Origin: Triatoma infestans
Lineage: Eukaryota > Arthropoda > Insecta > Hemiptera > Reduviidae
Length of the DNA stretch: 64,000 nt
Assembly: GCA_011037195.1 (NCBI GenBank)
Contig: JAAEAF010002546.1
Span: forward strand, 62,001 to 126,000
Reading direction: 5' to 3'
The notes beneath the pieces were generated by a model, which saw nothing but the letters and a program-made list of their open reading frames with translations, was not told where the DNA came from and searched no databases. Every line of letters begins with the position of its first letter. Position 1 is the first letter of the stretch. Positions 43,470-54,370 of the stretch are shown here, one piece after another. A program made the translations under genes and the position numbers.

Positions 43470-44030
43470 AGTCTTGTGTTTGTATATTTCTATTTTTTCT
43501 AGAATGTCCATTCGTCTTCCTTTTGTGCCTTAGTGCTATAGGACCATTGTTTCTTCTATACTTTGTCTTACGTGGTTGTTCATTATAAGGTGGTTTGCAT
43601 AAGTGGAGTCGGTTTTTTGTTGTATTTGTGTTCTTTAAACCTGTCTTTGAGGCGTTTTTCGGTCTGTCCTACGTACATGCAATTACATTCGGGGCAAAAG
43701 AGTTTGTACATACTACTTTTGCCATACAGGCTGGTAGTTTCTGTACGTGTGCATATTTTATTTACAAGTTTATTGTTTGTTCTGAATGCTGTGCTCAAAC
43801 CTAGTTTGTAAGCCTTGTTTTCTATGTTTGTAAAAGTGGCGAATATGTTGGATGTTGTGAGGTTTATGTTTTGGTTGATGTTTAGTCTGTTATTTTCCTT
43901 AATAATTTATTGACAACGCTAGCAGGGTATCCGTTTTTTGTGGCGATAGTGTGCATATGTGTTGAGTTTTTGTTTGTAGTTGGTCGCTGGTGAGTGTTAT
44001 AGCTTTTAGCGTCCAGCATTGCAGACCCAT
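43470..44030 (-). mobile_element. Penelope-like element fragment with GIY-YIG domain
   Basis: Minus-strand frame 43798-43583 holds the GIY-YIG start: KSSMYKLFCPECNCMYVGQT, EKRLKDRFKEHKY. Upstream, stop-broken text fits the linker after RT; downstream (about 43540-43470), a frameshifted QSIEETMVL... segment fits the end of the domain. The RT part is missing. The YVGQT motif is the intact nuclease motif. Confidence 0.78.
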
Positions 44031-44049
44031 CCACATAATTCAACTATTA

Positions 44050-44870
44050 ATTTTTACTTTTATATAAAAATCATATAGAATTTTTAAAAAGTACGGATCA
44101 AAAATAAATCAACTCATTTATTAAACTCATAAACTTAAAAATTTATTCGAGAAATTTAACTTAAAATTTGTGAGTAGTTAAGTGGGGCCAACGCGAATGA
44201 AGTTTTAGTTTTAAAATTAACTCTTATATTCAATCCTTTAATTGGAACTACATCTTTTAAATGTAGTTTATAATTTGTAGTTGCCTCCCACCCCCACTAC
44301 ATTTTACCCCCAACTATGGTGCTCCCCACTACTTATCAATTTATAAACTTTTATTATACCGTTAATATTAAATAAATGGAAGTTTGATTTCTTATTTAAG
44401 AAATCTGCCAGAGACATGAGCTAAAGTTAAGGAAAGCTACCGGATATTGGAAAAGTGGATGAAATTGGTGATCGTTTACAGGAAAAGCGGGTGGAGGAGG
44501 GTCATGGGTTCAGAGAAGTTGGGTGGCACACTTCCTTCTTATATCCAGCCTAAATTGCAAAATCATCTCATTTTTTACCAGATCCCACTCTCATCATCTT
44601 AAACTCGTCTGCTAAACAGGTATCACATTTTGTCTTAACAGATCATAGGGCTACACGTGTCAAAAGTAGAAATTCCCAAATCTGAACAATTCTTATTTAT
44701 TGCTTTACTAGTTTATTTTCCTCTTAATGATGAAGTTCGCAGCAAGCAGCAAGCATTCCCAATTTTTAAAGAAAATCATTGTAACTGTTATCGAGAAAAT
44801 TCCCCCCGCCAAAACTCAAAAATCTATTTCGTGAAAACGCACTTCCAGTTATCAATGCTTTTAATGTTAT
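44050..44870. other. No gene recognised
   Basis: A 36-bp scrap at 44013-44046 (CCAGCATTGCAGACCCATCCACATAATTC) also occurs at 35713-35745. The rest is AT-rich sequence with a C-rich part (44285-44335). A 71-codon ORF at 44657-44872 has no family match. Confidence 0.3.
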
Positions 44871-45070
44871 AAAGAAATTTGGTCGCGAGGATCAGTCAAG
44901 AAAGAAACATTCAATTATGCCAACGTTTCGACAGAGTTTGCTATCTTTATCAAGGCATTAAATATATAGATGATAGTCGTGAAGATGTGGAGAAAAAAAT
45001 TTTGAGTGGATTTTTGAAACATACACCTTTGTTACATCGGAGAAACATAAAAAAAAGTTACTAGTTTCTT

Positions 45071-45511
45071 TCAGACACCCCGCAAGGGGTATCTGTTGCA
45101 TGCAGTTACTTGGGGAGTAGGAACCCCAGCTCAGTACTCCATGCACTTCGTCAGAACAGTACACAATACACTTAAACTACATACACTCCACTTTACACAC
45201 AAGGACAAACACAGTACACAAACTAGAGTCTCCGTCCCTAGTTAACAGGCGAAAGCCAAGGGAGAAGGAAGGGATTACCTCAGTGGTGGCGCACTGGACT
45301 AGCAACGCGGAGGTCCCGGTTTCGAATCCAGCATGCTGCCCTTAGATTTTTTTTTCCTAGGAGCCTCTACAACTCACTGTCCGGGGATGGGCAGTGTTGC
45401 CTTTGGCTAGAGAACACTGCTTGGAGGCGGCTGTGCATTGGAGAGGTCTCCGGGGGCACAATAGATCTTTCGGGTCGCAGTGCAATAATCCCCTACAACT
45501 ATCTACATCTT
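45071..45511 (+). repeat. SINE S1, complete, with 10-bp target duplication
   Basis: Flanked by CTAGTTTCTT at 45061-45070 and 45512-45521. Leader with CACTTCGTCAGAACAGTACACAATACAC; head GGGATTACCTCAGTGGTGGCGC (A box) and GGTTTCGAATCC (B box, about 45318-45329); body and 3' end with GTCGCAGTGCAATAATCCCC. It gives the full length of S1: about 441 bp. Confidence 0.85.
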
Positions 45512-45565
45512 CTAGTTTCTTGCCTCAAATCGTCTACAGAAAATGGGATTATCTCATTTTCTAGA

Positions 45566-45905
45566 TGATTTAGATATTATTATTATTATTATTATTATTG
45601 TTTTATTATTAAAACTGGGTGCCTATCGGCCAGGGACCTAAGCCTACATAGCTTTTATGCCCCCTTCCCCCCCCCCCAAATCCCACCCTAATTAATCCCC
45701 CGGTAGTCTACCTGTTTGTCTACAATATCGTAAAATTCTTTCAGCTCCATCCCTCCCAGGCAATCCCGCGAGAGTGATGCCCTCCCACTTACACGAACCT
45801 AGTGCAACAAAACGGGGATACTGACATAATAAATAGTGATACACCGTTTCCCTAACTCCATCATCGCAGTTCTGACATATGGGACTAGACGTCCTCCCTA
45901 TACAA
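45566..45905 (-). pseudogene. Non-LTR retrotransposon 3' end, 5'-truncated
   Basis: Minus strand: SSPICQNCDDGVRETVYHYL (about 45832-45890), zinc-finger-like tail, then RDGAERILRYCRQTGRLPGD and a stop (about 45705-45770). A C-rich 3' UTR and an (ATT)n tail (45572-45601) follow. An (AAT)n-type tail is known from the R1/I groups. Clean tail and open frame suggest a fairly recent truncated insertion. Confidence 0.75.
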
Positions 45906-46199
45906 GAAACTAGTAACTTTTAATATTATTTTTTATGTTTCTGCGATATAAAAAATGTGTATGTTTCAAAGTTCGACTGAAAATTCTTTCTCCAAATCAT
46001 TACGACTATCTATATATTTAAAGCCCTTGATAAAGACAGGAAACTCTGTCGAAACGTGGGCATAATTAGGCCGATCTTCACCAAATTTTTTCATAACATA
46101 ATTCATCAACGGTCAACAAATACTTTTATAAAATGCTTCTAATGTATATTATTAGTATGTAGGTGGTAACTGTGGGGTGCTTTCCTCCCCAGGAACCCC

Positions 46200-46740
46200 C
46201 AAAAAATCAGTATTTCCGAGTAGTAAATTATTCAACTGGCCGGAATACTTTCTCAATATAATTGTAAACTAAACAGGAGTAAAGTCGTGTGAGTGTTTCG
46301 CACCAGATTATTTTTTTACATTCTCTTGTATATATATATAATCAAGTTTTGCGACCGGTCACATTTTCAAAATTTTGTTATGTGGTAACAAAGAATATTT
46401 GTAGGGAATGGGCCTATGTATGTTTGTGTGTGCCACTGTTTTAACAGAATATCTCAAAAACGAGAAAGCTCAAATTAGGTATTCCGTTTTTGGATACTAT
46501 CACCCAATCGAACACACAAGTTTCGGACAAAATCCATCAACCGAGGAAGTGTGTTTTTACTGAACGTTTGTTTTCTCTCCAGTTTTTCCCGTGATTTTCT
46601 CTAAAACAGCAGCACCACTTCCATACTATCTACACAAATTAAGCCCTATCACTTTTATTTGAAGCATTTTTTTTTCCGGAAAAAGTGATTTTTGGGGAGG
46701 AAGGAGTTTTGGGGGGACAGTAATGTTGAACTTCCTTATA
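46200..46740 (+). repeat. Repeat family D, two partial pieces
   Basis: A D end GTGTGAGTGTTTCGCACCAG (46288-46307), then a piece from about 46430 (ATATCTCAAAAACGAGAAAG ... CAACCGAGGAAGTG at about 46538-46551) until about 46720. Confidence 0.65.
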
Positions 46741-46769
46741 AATACAAATTGAATATAATATATAGTGTT

Positions 46770-47096
46770 GTGGCGGTTGGTTCCGCAGAACTGGAAAGCA
46801 TCAGAGATATTTTCCGTGATAGCCAGCTTCTTTTTGTGGTCATCGACCGGTTTTGGGCGTTCGCCCATTATCAGGATGTTTTTGCTAAACAGCGTAATAA
46901 CATAGACTTGCACAGAGCAAATACAGTTGACACACAACTGTATCAACTGTATATATCACTGAGTGTTTCAACTGTATTTGCTCCGTGCCAATCTATGTTA
47001 TTACACTGTTTAACAAAAACATTCTGATGATGGGCGAACGCCCGAAACCGGTCGATGACCACAAAAACAAGCAGGCTGTCACGGAAAATATCTCTG
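46770..47096. mobile_element. Fold-back element family A, copy 5
   Basis: Left arm GTGGCGGTTGGTTCCGCAGAACTGG... and right arm ending ...AAATATCTCTG, with a 15-bp duplication ATAATATATAGTGTT (46755-46769 and 47097-47111). The centre has an extra ~45 bp. The right core (47024-47053) is intact; the left (46845-46874, minus) has lost G8 and G12. Confidence 0.85.
47024..47053 (+). ncRNA. Hammerhead-like core, family A copy 5, intact
   Basis: CTGATGA (47024-47030), T, GGGCG/AA/CGCCC, GAAAC (47044-47048), CGGTC (47049-47053). Every invariant residue is present and the 5-bp stem II is perfect. Cleavage would follow GTC. One unpaired T lies between the first box and stem II. Confidence 0.55.
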
Positions 47097-47099
47097 ATA

Positions 47100-47780
47100 A
47101 TATATAGTGTTTTTGGTGCGCTCTACTGGCCCAAAATATCGTCACTTTTTCTACCTGCCAAGGTTATTGAGCATAAAATTTAATTGATCAAAAATTTATT
47201 GTACTAAACAGTGCTAAGAGGAAGTCGTGTGAGTGTTTCACACCAGGTTATAAGTAGCAATTAATATTATTAAAAAAAGGACGCATTTATTCCCGATTCA
47301 CTTTATATCAAAATCATGAACAGTTGTTTCGTTTATTTAAATTCAAGTGAAACTGTGGTTGATAGGGAGTGATAATTAGCGCTTAACACAGTAATAGAAC
47401 GCCCAGACACACCTTTGAGATAACACTCACCAGCTTTATGAATAATTAATGAGATTCATTGACACAGTGTAATTCTATGTTTGTATTTATCATGGCATAA
47501 TTATCTTGCCAAACAAATAATGAACAAATAAACAGACTGACAGTTTTAAAACTTTTGCACCATACACATCATGCAAAAAAAAAGCTGGAGTGAAACACTC
47601 ACACAACTTTCTCTTACTCCAATTTTCAAAAATTATGATTGACAAATTTTGTATACTTAGTATAATTCTTCGGTGATTTCGAATTGGAAAAAAACCTGTT
47701 TAGTAATAAAACACTTCCGTTTTATCAAATTTTTTCATCAAACTCATAATTTTGGCAATCAGGGAAACATGTATTATATA
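47100..47780. repeat. Repeat family D scraps around unique AT-rich sequence
   Basis: Forward D end GTGTGAGTGTTTCACACCAGG at 47228-47248; reverse D end AAAGCTGGAGTGAAACACTCACACAACTTTCTCTTACTCC at about 47580-47619, continuing to about 47760. The part between 47250 and 47575 shows no gene. Confidence 0.6.
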
Positions 47781-47784
47781 TTAG

Positions 47785-48410
47785 ATTGTAAATAGATAAT
47801 TACAGACTTAAAGTTTTATAAGAGTAGTTCGTGCTTAATTGTTAACAATATTGATTTGGCTAACAGTTGACACGCCATTACCTTCTTTAGTCTAATCCAG
47901 CCGGCCTACCTTAAAACCAAAGGCTCACGTGAAATTTATGCTCCATTCAACAAGCTGTTAATTTTTTTGTTTTTGCTTCAAGCACTTTATATTTAATATA
48001 TACGTGGTGAGAAGTACACATAACTCTAATGATTTCTCTAATGATTTGGGAAAAATTTAAAAAAAAACAAAAGAAAAGGAAAAAAAAAACGAAGCTATTT
48101 GCTGCCGCTTCTTTATAGTAGAGCGCTCCTCACTCTCCTGAGTCTAAGCACAACCCCTCAAGTCACATAGTACCCCTTCCACTCTGCTAAGTTGATCTGT
48201 CCTTAAATTGCATCTGTCAAAAAAACTTCTCTGTGGCAATTCTGATATATTCTTGAACAAAGTCGATGTTCGTAGAAACGTGCAAAGGTCTAGGATTTCG
48301 GTTATACCTGGGTGAGGAAGTTACCAATCTGTGGAACTTATTTTGCATCACCTACAGCATAGCGACACTGGATCCGGTCATGCCAGGGTCCAGATGGGAC
48401 AGGCATATAG
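47785..48410. other. No gene seen
   Basis: AT-rich with A runs near 48060-48090. No element end was recognised. Confidence 0.3.
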
Positions 48411-48414
48411 CAAC

Positions 48415-48900
48415 ATTGATCTAACCACTTGTCTTAGATTTAGATTGTTGTAGAGGATTATTGCACTGCAACCTGAAAGATCTATTGTGCCCCCCCCCCG
48501 GAGCCTTCTCCATGCACAGCCGGCCTCCAAGCTGCATCCTTGGCTACAGACAACCCTGCCCATCACCGGACACTGAGTTGTAGAGGCTCCTAGGAAGAGA
48601 AAATCCAAGAGCAGCATGCTGGATTCGAACCCGGGACCTCCGCGTTCTTAGTTCAGCGCGCTACCACTGAGCTAATCCCTTCCTTCTCCCTTGGTTTTCG
48701 CCAATCAATAGGACGGAGACCCTAGTTTGTGTACTGTGTTTGTCCTTGTCTGTAAAGTGTAAAGTGTATGTAGTTTAAGTGTATTGATGTACTGTTCTGA
48801 TGAAGTGCATGGAGTACTGAGCTGTGGTAACCCGTGGGGTCGCCACTCCCCAAGTAACTGCATGCAACAGATACTCCTTGCGGGCAACCATTTGCCTAAT
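48415..48900 (-). repeat. SINE S1, reverse copy
   Basis: Reverse complement of S1: TGTTGCATGCAGTTACTTGGGGAG leader near 48855-48878, A box TAGCTCAGTGGTAGCGCGC (about 48655-48674), B box GGGTTCGAATCC (about 48623-48634), 3' end near 48430. A CCCCCCCCC run (48489-48498) replaces GGGCG-type sequence. Confidence 0.8.
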
Positions 48901-48904
48901 ACAC

Positions 48905-49140
48905 CAAAAGCTTATTCTCTTGGGAGAGCCTAGACTCCCTACAAAACAATGGAATTAATGCTCGGGCTGGCCGCCTTTCCCCTGTTGATTCTGTCACTCA
49001 TGTGGTTAGCAAAGGTAAGCCTCCGTTCGGGAACCATGCCTAGATACTTAACAGTAGCAGACCAAGTTAGCGGTTGACCCCCCCTCCCGAAACTGACATG
49101 CCGATACAATGCTGCAGGCCTCTGCACCTGGTGAACAAAT
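48905..49140 (-). pseudogene. Non-LTR reverse transcriptase scrap
   Basis: Minus-strand frame 49127-48939 reads ...LTWSATVKYLGMVPERRLTFANHM, the RT C-terminal VKYLG...RLTF motif of Jockey/R1-type elements. It stops soon after. Confidence 0.65.
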
Positions 49141-49149
49141 TAGCCTCAG

Positions 49150-49425
49150 AGATATTTTCCATGATAGCCTGCTTCTTTTTGTGGTCATTTTGGGGTTCGC
49201 CCATCATCAGGATGCTTAATTGTCAAACAGTGTGATCAAGTAGATTTCTGCAGAGTAAATTTAGTTGATACACTTGCTCTGTGCAAATCTGTGTTATCAC
49301 ACTGTTTGACAAAATTACAACCTGATGATGGGCAAACGCCCAAAACCGGTCGATGACCCCAAAAAAAAAGCAGGCTATCACGGAATATATCTCTGATGCT
49401 TTCCAGCTCTGCGGAACTAACCACA
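49150..49425. mobile_element. Fold-back element family A, copy 6
   Basis: Left arm AGATATTTTCCATGATAGCC... and right arm to ...GCGGAACTAACCACA. Bounded by ACAAATTAGCCTCAG (49135-49149) and ACAAAATAGTCTCAG (49426-49440), a 15-bp duplication with two differences. Right core 49322-49351 has CTGATGA but AAAAC instead of GAAAC; the left core has lost GACC...GGTTTC. Confidence 0.78.
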
Positions 49426-49559
49426 ACAAAATAGTCTCAGTTTTGGATGAATTTATCCTAATTTTCCACCTACTGCAGAACCTTTCGACGGTTAACAATT
49501 GTATCCAGTTTCCAGGAAGAGACATAAAAAGCTATGTCATCCGCTTAGAGCGCCAGTCT

Positions 49560-50104
49560 CACGTTTATGTATGGTATGTGAACAGCATAGCTGTTCGAAA
49601 AACGAAAAAAAAACGGATAATTTAAGATTAACATTCCAAGTGAGAGATCACCATGGGAACAGACAAGAATATAACTCAAAAATTCCTTAACAGGTAGCAC
49701 GACTTTACTAAATGGATTTTTCAGTTTTCTTGCGATGTTCTCAAAAAATAGATACCGACTTCAACAATTTTCTACAAATTTAGTATATCGATCTTTCCGC
49801 GGCCATTTCAAAGAAAAAAACACTTGAGCTTCCGAGTTGTGACCGCGTCAGTTGAAGAGGCCCAAGTTGCAATGGAGCCTCTTCAGGGTCGTTACATTTC
49901 GTATGCCAAAGAGAGATAAGGCAGTGCCTTATTAGCTTTTAAGGTGTAACGACCCTGTAGAGGTCTTCAGCATACCACTGACGCGATCTCAAACCGGAAA
50001 CTCAAGTGTTTTTTAAAAATTAATTAAGTTGTTTTTGGGAGAGAGGCGGGGTTATGTTTTCCCCACAATTCTATCATCTAAATAATATTAATTAGAATTA
50101 AATA
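49560..50104 (+). repeat. Repeat family D, interrupted by a MITE
   Basis: GTATGTGAACAGCATAGC ... CACCATGGGAACAGAC ... CAGTTTTCTTGCGATGTTCTC runs up to about 49805 and resumes at about 50030 (GGGGTTATGTTTTCC, then TCTATCATCTAAATAATATTAATTAG). Confidence 0.75.
49813..50016. mobile_element. Short inverted-repeat element (MITE-like)
   Basis: Ends CACTTGAGCTTCCGAGTTGTGACCGCGTCAG (from 49821) and the complementary ...CTGACGCGATCTCAAACCGGAAACTCAAGTG (to 50008), with flanking A7/T6 runs extending the match. Inside, AGGGTCGTTACA and TGTAACGACCCT (about 49887 and 49950) form a second stem, and AAGGCAGTGCCTT (49919-49931) is a third palindrome. No ORF. It interrupts a D repeat. The superfamily is unknown. 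Confidence 0.75.
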
Positions 50105-50105
50105 T

Positions 50106-51383
50106 GTGGGTGAATCATAAAAGATGACCGTTTTACTTGCAAATTTAAAAACAATTTTATTTTATTTTATTTAACAATTTATTTTAATACTCAAAGTATT
50201 CACCGTTGTGTTCTATGGTTTGTTTCCACCTCGAGGCTAGCTGCAGAGTTCCTTCGCAATTTCACTCTTTGGGTTTTGAATGGAAGAATTTCGCAACTCC
50301 ATTTTGAACTCGTCCAGAGAATTAAAGGTTTTTCCTTGAAAATAGTGCGCCAATGACCGGAACAGATGGTAATCGGAAGGTGCTAGGTCCGTACTATAAG
50401 CAGGGTGGGGGAGAGGTTCAATCCCTTGTAATTATGAATTTTTTTGTTTGGTGTAACGAGAAGTGTGTGGTCGAGCGTTATCTTGTTGAAACAAAACTTT
50501 ATTTCTGTTAACCCTGGGTAAAGCTGGGCCAAAACAACCTACATTCTTTCTAACTGCTCGCTATAAAGTTCCGAGTCGATAGACTGACCTTAAGGAATGA
50601 ACTCATAATGAATTACGTCTTCATAATTCCAAAAAACAGAAAGCATTGTTTTTTTTTTCGAATTGACCCTGTTTAGCGACAGGTAGAGCAGGCTGCTTGC
50701 AGTGTAACCATTGTTTGTTGGTCTTAGGGTTTCTCCAATATATCCATTTTTCATCGCAAGTGACAATCCTTTTGATGACCCGATGGTCAGTTGGATTTTC
50801 CAAAAGATTTTGACAAATTTCTACTCGCCGCTGAGCTTGTTCAGCGGCCAACTAATGGAGAACTTCTCTAGCTGAACGATACACTCTTCCCAGCTTATGC
50901 AGCCCACGATTTACGGTGGATTGGGACACTTCCAGTTCTGCTGCCAACTCCCGAGTACTTTTGGTCGGGTCAGCCTCCACGTAATCCCGTAGAGCTTCTT
51001 CATCGAATGATGATTTTCGCCCCGAACCGGCTATCCTCTCAAGACTAATGTCACCGGTATCAAATTTTGAAACCACCTACACACTGTCCGTTCAGAAAGA
51101 GCATCCTCCTCTTCAAATTCCCGCACTAAACGAATAGTTTCAGCGGCTGAAAACTTTCTTTTCCAACATTAATATTTCAAATTTTAACGTCATCTTGTTT
51201 AAAAAAAATGCGATACTAAAATTGATCCTAAAAGCGATCCAGTGTAACTTTGTTTATAAATTCAGTCTCTATTTGTTTATGCAAAATAAGAATATGACAA
51301 AATACAAACGCTATTTTTTTTTTTTCTGTAGAGGATGAAGTGCAAGTAAACAAAATCGGGCATTTTTTTATGACTCACCCCAA
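50106..51383 (-). mobile_element. mariner (Tc1/mariner) transposon, full length, inactive
   Basis: Flanked by TA at 50104-50105 and 51384-51385, with inverted ends GGGTGAATCATAAAA...CCGTTTTACTTGCA (left) and their complement (right, to CTCACCCC). Length 1,278 bp, usual for mariner. The transposase gene inside is broken. It sits in a D repeat. Confidence 0.88.
50190..51175 (-). pseudogene. mariner transposase, frameshifted
   Basis: A DDD-type cut-and-paste transposase. N-terminal helix-turn-helix: SGRKSSFDEEALRDYVEADP, STRELAAELEVSQSTVNRGL (about 50900-51010). Catalytic part: VTCDEKWIYW (about 50733-50762), QQDNARPHTSR (about 50457-50492), and YSPDLAPSDYHLF (about 50361-50400), about 34 residues after the second aspartate, the DD34D spacing of mariner. 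Stops at about 50851 and 50618 and frameshifts between the pieces make it inactive. Confidence 0.88.
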
Positions 51384-51389
51384 TATGTT

Positions 51390-51715
51390 GACAAAAATTT
51401 TGAGTTTGTAGAAAATTGATTGACCAAAGGTGCGTTTCTATTGAAAAATTATCACAGTTTTCAGAAGATTTTATCCATTAAAAACACCGACGATTTCATT
51501 AAACTTGTTACACTAACTATGAATACAAGAGACCTATCAATTTGGGGGGGGGGGATTTTTTACTGAGGAAGTTTACTTAAAGAACTTTTGATAGTAGGGA
51601 GAGTCTCTCTCAGTAGGGAGTAGGGAGAGTCTCTCTCAGTAGGGAGTAGGGAGAGTCTCTCAAAAAAAGAGAAAGTCGTGTAAGTGTTTCAGACAATATT
51701 TTGTTTAATAAATTT
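51390..51715 (+). repeat. Repeat family D, tail part
   Basis: ATATGTTGACAAAAATTTTGAG ... GTAGAAAATTGATTGACC... CGATTTCATTAAACTTG ..., then a 26-bp tandem repeat (51594-51663), and AAAGAGAAAGTCGTGTAAGTGTTTCAGAC (51666-51694), a D end. Confidence 0.65.
51594..51663 (+). repeat. 26-bp tandem repeat
   Basis: AGTAGGGAGAGTCTCTCTC followed by AGTAGGG occurs about 2.7 times. It lies inside the D tail. Confidence 0.8.
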
Positions 51716-51959
51716 TAAGAGTTTATTGATTATTTGTTAACAAACAGTTCATTTCATTCGGTGAAGAATCTCAGTTAAGCTGGGACACGTGGCCTTCCAA
51801 ATCCCAAGGATGGTTGATAAGTAACTGACGTAGACACATCCTAATTGGGGCAGATCGGCTCTGAATCAATGTGGATCAGTTCCTTGAGCAGATAGACCGC
51901 ACCAATCCGCTTCAGTTGGTTTTATTTTTTTTAGCTTTTCCAATCTTCATCCAATTAAA

Positions 51960-52860
51960 ATTTACCATTAAAAAAAATCTGGTGTGAAACACTCACACGA
52001 CATTCTCTTACTTCCAATTATCATAGTTTATACTGATATAATTCTTACTAGATGGTTAGATGTCTCCCTTCATCTATAGAAATGGGAGAATCTAAGCTTT
52101 AATTCATAAAACTATAAAATTACTTAAAACGACAAAAGCATAATCTCCCCCTCCCGCAAAACCACCCTTATCCACCTAATCTTCAATAGTTAGTACATCA
52201 AATTTAATAAAATCTATTGGTGTTTTAAAAAATTCACTCTAAAGTACCACTTAGAGAAATAATATACGAATCTACCACCTTCCAGTGATAAAAATACCAA
52301 ATTGATATAATATTTTTAACAACAGTTTTTTTGGGGGAATTTTCTTTTCCTCTTTAAACTTGATCATAGATAGAAACGTATCTTTTATTTGATAATTTTC
52401 AAAAAAAAAAAAAAAAAAAAAAAAGTTGATTTTAGAGAGGTATTGGAGGGTGTTCTGTCAGTTAGTTAAATTTAAATTTGCCAATGTATTGTTGGTTTTG
52501 ATATAGAATGCCACAGTTAAGGCTACTCTCAGGTATACAGCTAAAAATCCCCACCACCATGGCCAGCCCAACTAAACATTGTAATGTTGTAATCTTAAAG
52601 AAAAATTTCTTGATTTCATTGTATTAATTAGAGTAAAAGAAAGTCATGTGATTTTTACATTTTACACCGGATTTTTTTAATTCAATTCTTTTTTCTGAAA
52701 GGAAAACTGAAAAAAATCCTGTTCAGTAAAAACCAACCAGAAGTTCACTAATTTTCTTGAAACTCGGAAGTTTGGTAATTTATTTATTTCTAATTAATTT
52801 TGTTTAGATGGTAGAATTGTTATGATCACCTAAGATAGCACTTTAGTGGAGAACATAACC
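51960..52860. repeat. Repeat family D, opposed pieces
   Basis: Reverse D start AAAAAATCTGGTGTGAAACACTCACACGAC (51972-52001) through about 52340, an A run (52394-52424), then a forward D end (about 52635-52670) followed by a reverse piece (about 52690-52860). Confidence 0.6.
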
Positions 52861-52864
52861 CCAT

Positions 52865-53480
52865 CCCTGAGGAGGTTGATAGGTTTGCCAAATTAGGCGC
52901 CTCTCTCCCTTTCATTGGTCCCGAGCCTGCTGTTGGCGTGTCATCAGGCACATGTCCATCACGCTTCCAGTCATGGACATCTTCACAGCATTCATTCTTA
53001 TGCATGAGCACCAATGGTTGTCGGCAGTCCAAAATGCTCTTCGGGGGGGGGGGGGGTCTGGACAGGCCTATTAGTGAGAGGTTGCTGTGTCTTTCACGGA
53101 GCTCTCTCAAGCATCTGGTGGATCCCTTACTGGACTGGTTTAAGGAGACATCTCTACGTAATGAGGCTTATGCCGGATCCATTTTGTAGAGGCTGTGAGA
53201 CAGAGGAGGAAACACCCATCTATCTTATGACTGGGTTGTGAGGAAATTAGGTTCAAGATCTTTGGTCGGACTGAATATCTGTGGAAGAACTTAGGCTATT
53301 TCTCTTTAAAGCTATTGTCCGATTTGTTCATACAGGGGTGAATCTTAGAAGGATTAGACCCGGGTCTGGATATTTGTTTTAGGCCCGGTTTGTTATTATT
53401 TTTCTTGGGGTAGCTATATGGGCCCTGCGGGGCTTTGGATAGCGTAGGGTTTGGTCCCTCTCTACAGACAAATAATAATA
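52865..53480 (+). pseudogene. Non-LTR element 3' end with RNase H tail (R1/I-like)
   Basis: The better copy of the family at 32.65 kb. Shifting frames give ...KLGASLPFIGPEPAV-like residues near 52885-52940, FQSWTSSQHSFLCMST (about 52955-53010), SERLLCLSRSSLKHL (about 53070-53115), and RRHLYVMRLMPDPFCRGCE (about 53140-53200). An (ATA)n tail, ACAAATAATAATAAC (53468-53482), ends it. A poly-G run (53043-53056) in the coding part shifts the frame. Confidence 0.75.
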
Positions 53481-53489
53481 ACAATGACC

Positions 53490-54370
53490 CTATCTCTCCA
53501 CTAAAAGTCGCGTTAAATGACGTTACCCAGAGAAATGTTTCAAATAAAAGTTGTAGCTCTTTATATGTGTAGTTCGCATACTTGGTTTAAAGAAAATCAT
53601 TGGATCCATCCCAAGAATTTCCCAGTTTAGTATTATAATCGGATCAAGTTTTAGATATCGAGTTTTCACTGGAAAATATATGTTTTCATGTCTCCTGAGT
53701 TCGAAAAAACTGTTTTTTTTTTTTTTAAATACATAGCATATCTCAAAAAAAAAATCAAACTTAATATTCTGTTTAAGTATCAACATGGGATCCAACAGTA
53801 AGTTATCTGTCAAAATTGCTCAATTTTTTTCACTTGTTTGCGATTTTCTCAAAAACTGATCCATGGATTTTCTTCAAACTTGGTCTATCAACTATACATA
53901 CTATGATCTACAACTTTTATATAAAACATTTCTCTGTGAAAATTTATTTAAAGGTACTTCCGAAGGTATATTTTTCAGTTTTCTACTATTTTCTGTAAAA
54001 AACGGCTCCAACGATTTTCTTTAAACTAAGTAGGTGGAACTATACATTTATAAAGAGCTACAACTTTTATTTGAAATATTTCTCCGGGTAAAATCATTTA
54101 AGTGGTTTTTTGGGGGTGAGGGGGGGTTATGTCTGCCTATAAAGTGCTAACATTGTTGATTATACAAATTCTACCATCTAAATCAAATTAATTACAAGAT
54201 AAATAGATGACTAACATTCATTTCTTTTGTTGTTTTCTCCACAATAAAACCGATTGAATTTTATTAAATTTGCTGTACTAACCATAAATATATAGAGATC
54301 TATCAGTTTTGTTTCGAAACATTTTGTAAAGAGAAGTTCGTGTGAGTGTTTTACATCAAACTTTTTTCTT
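53490..54370. repeat. Repeat family D, reverse then forward
   Basis: Reverse copy about 53490-53815; forward copy about 53816-54360 ending AAGTTCGTGTGAGTGTTTTACATC. They meet near 53815, within the CAAAATTGCTCAA part. Confidence 0.65.

Larger units (their letters stand above)
44875..46095. mobile_element. Fold-back element family C with two nested insertions
   Basis: Left arm about 44875-45065, centre 45522-45565, right arm about 45900-46095. The arms and centre match the 3' end of the Penelope-like element at 20.5-21.2 kb. The centre is itself palindromic (ATCGTCTACAGAAAATGGG / TCTCATTTTCTAGATGAT). A SINE S1 (45071-45511) and a non-LTR tail (about 45566-45905) sit inside. Cores: left 44919-44955 (minus), right 46023-46056 (plus). 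Both have the GAAAC box but TTGATAA in place of CTGANGA. Confidence 0.75.

Noticed and set aside
44919..44955. Active hammerhead ribozyme in family C
   Set aside because: The first box reads TTGATAA with G8 lost, in both arms and in the 20.7-kb copy; listed only as a decayed core.
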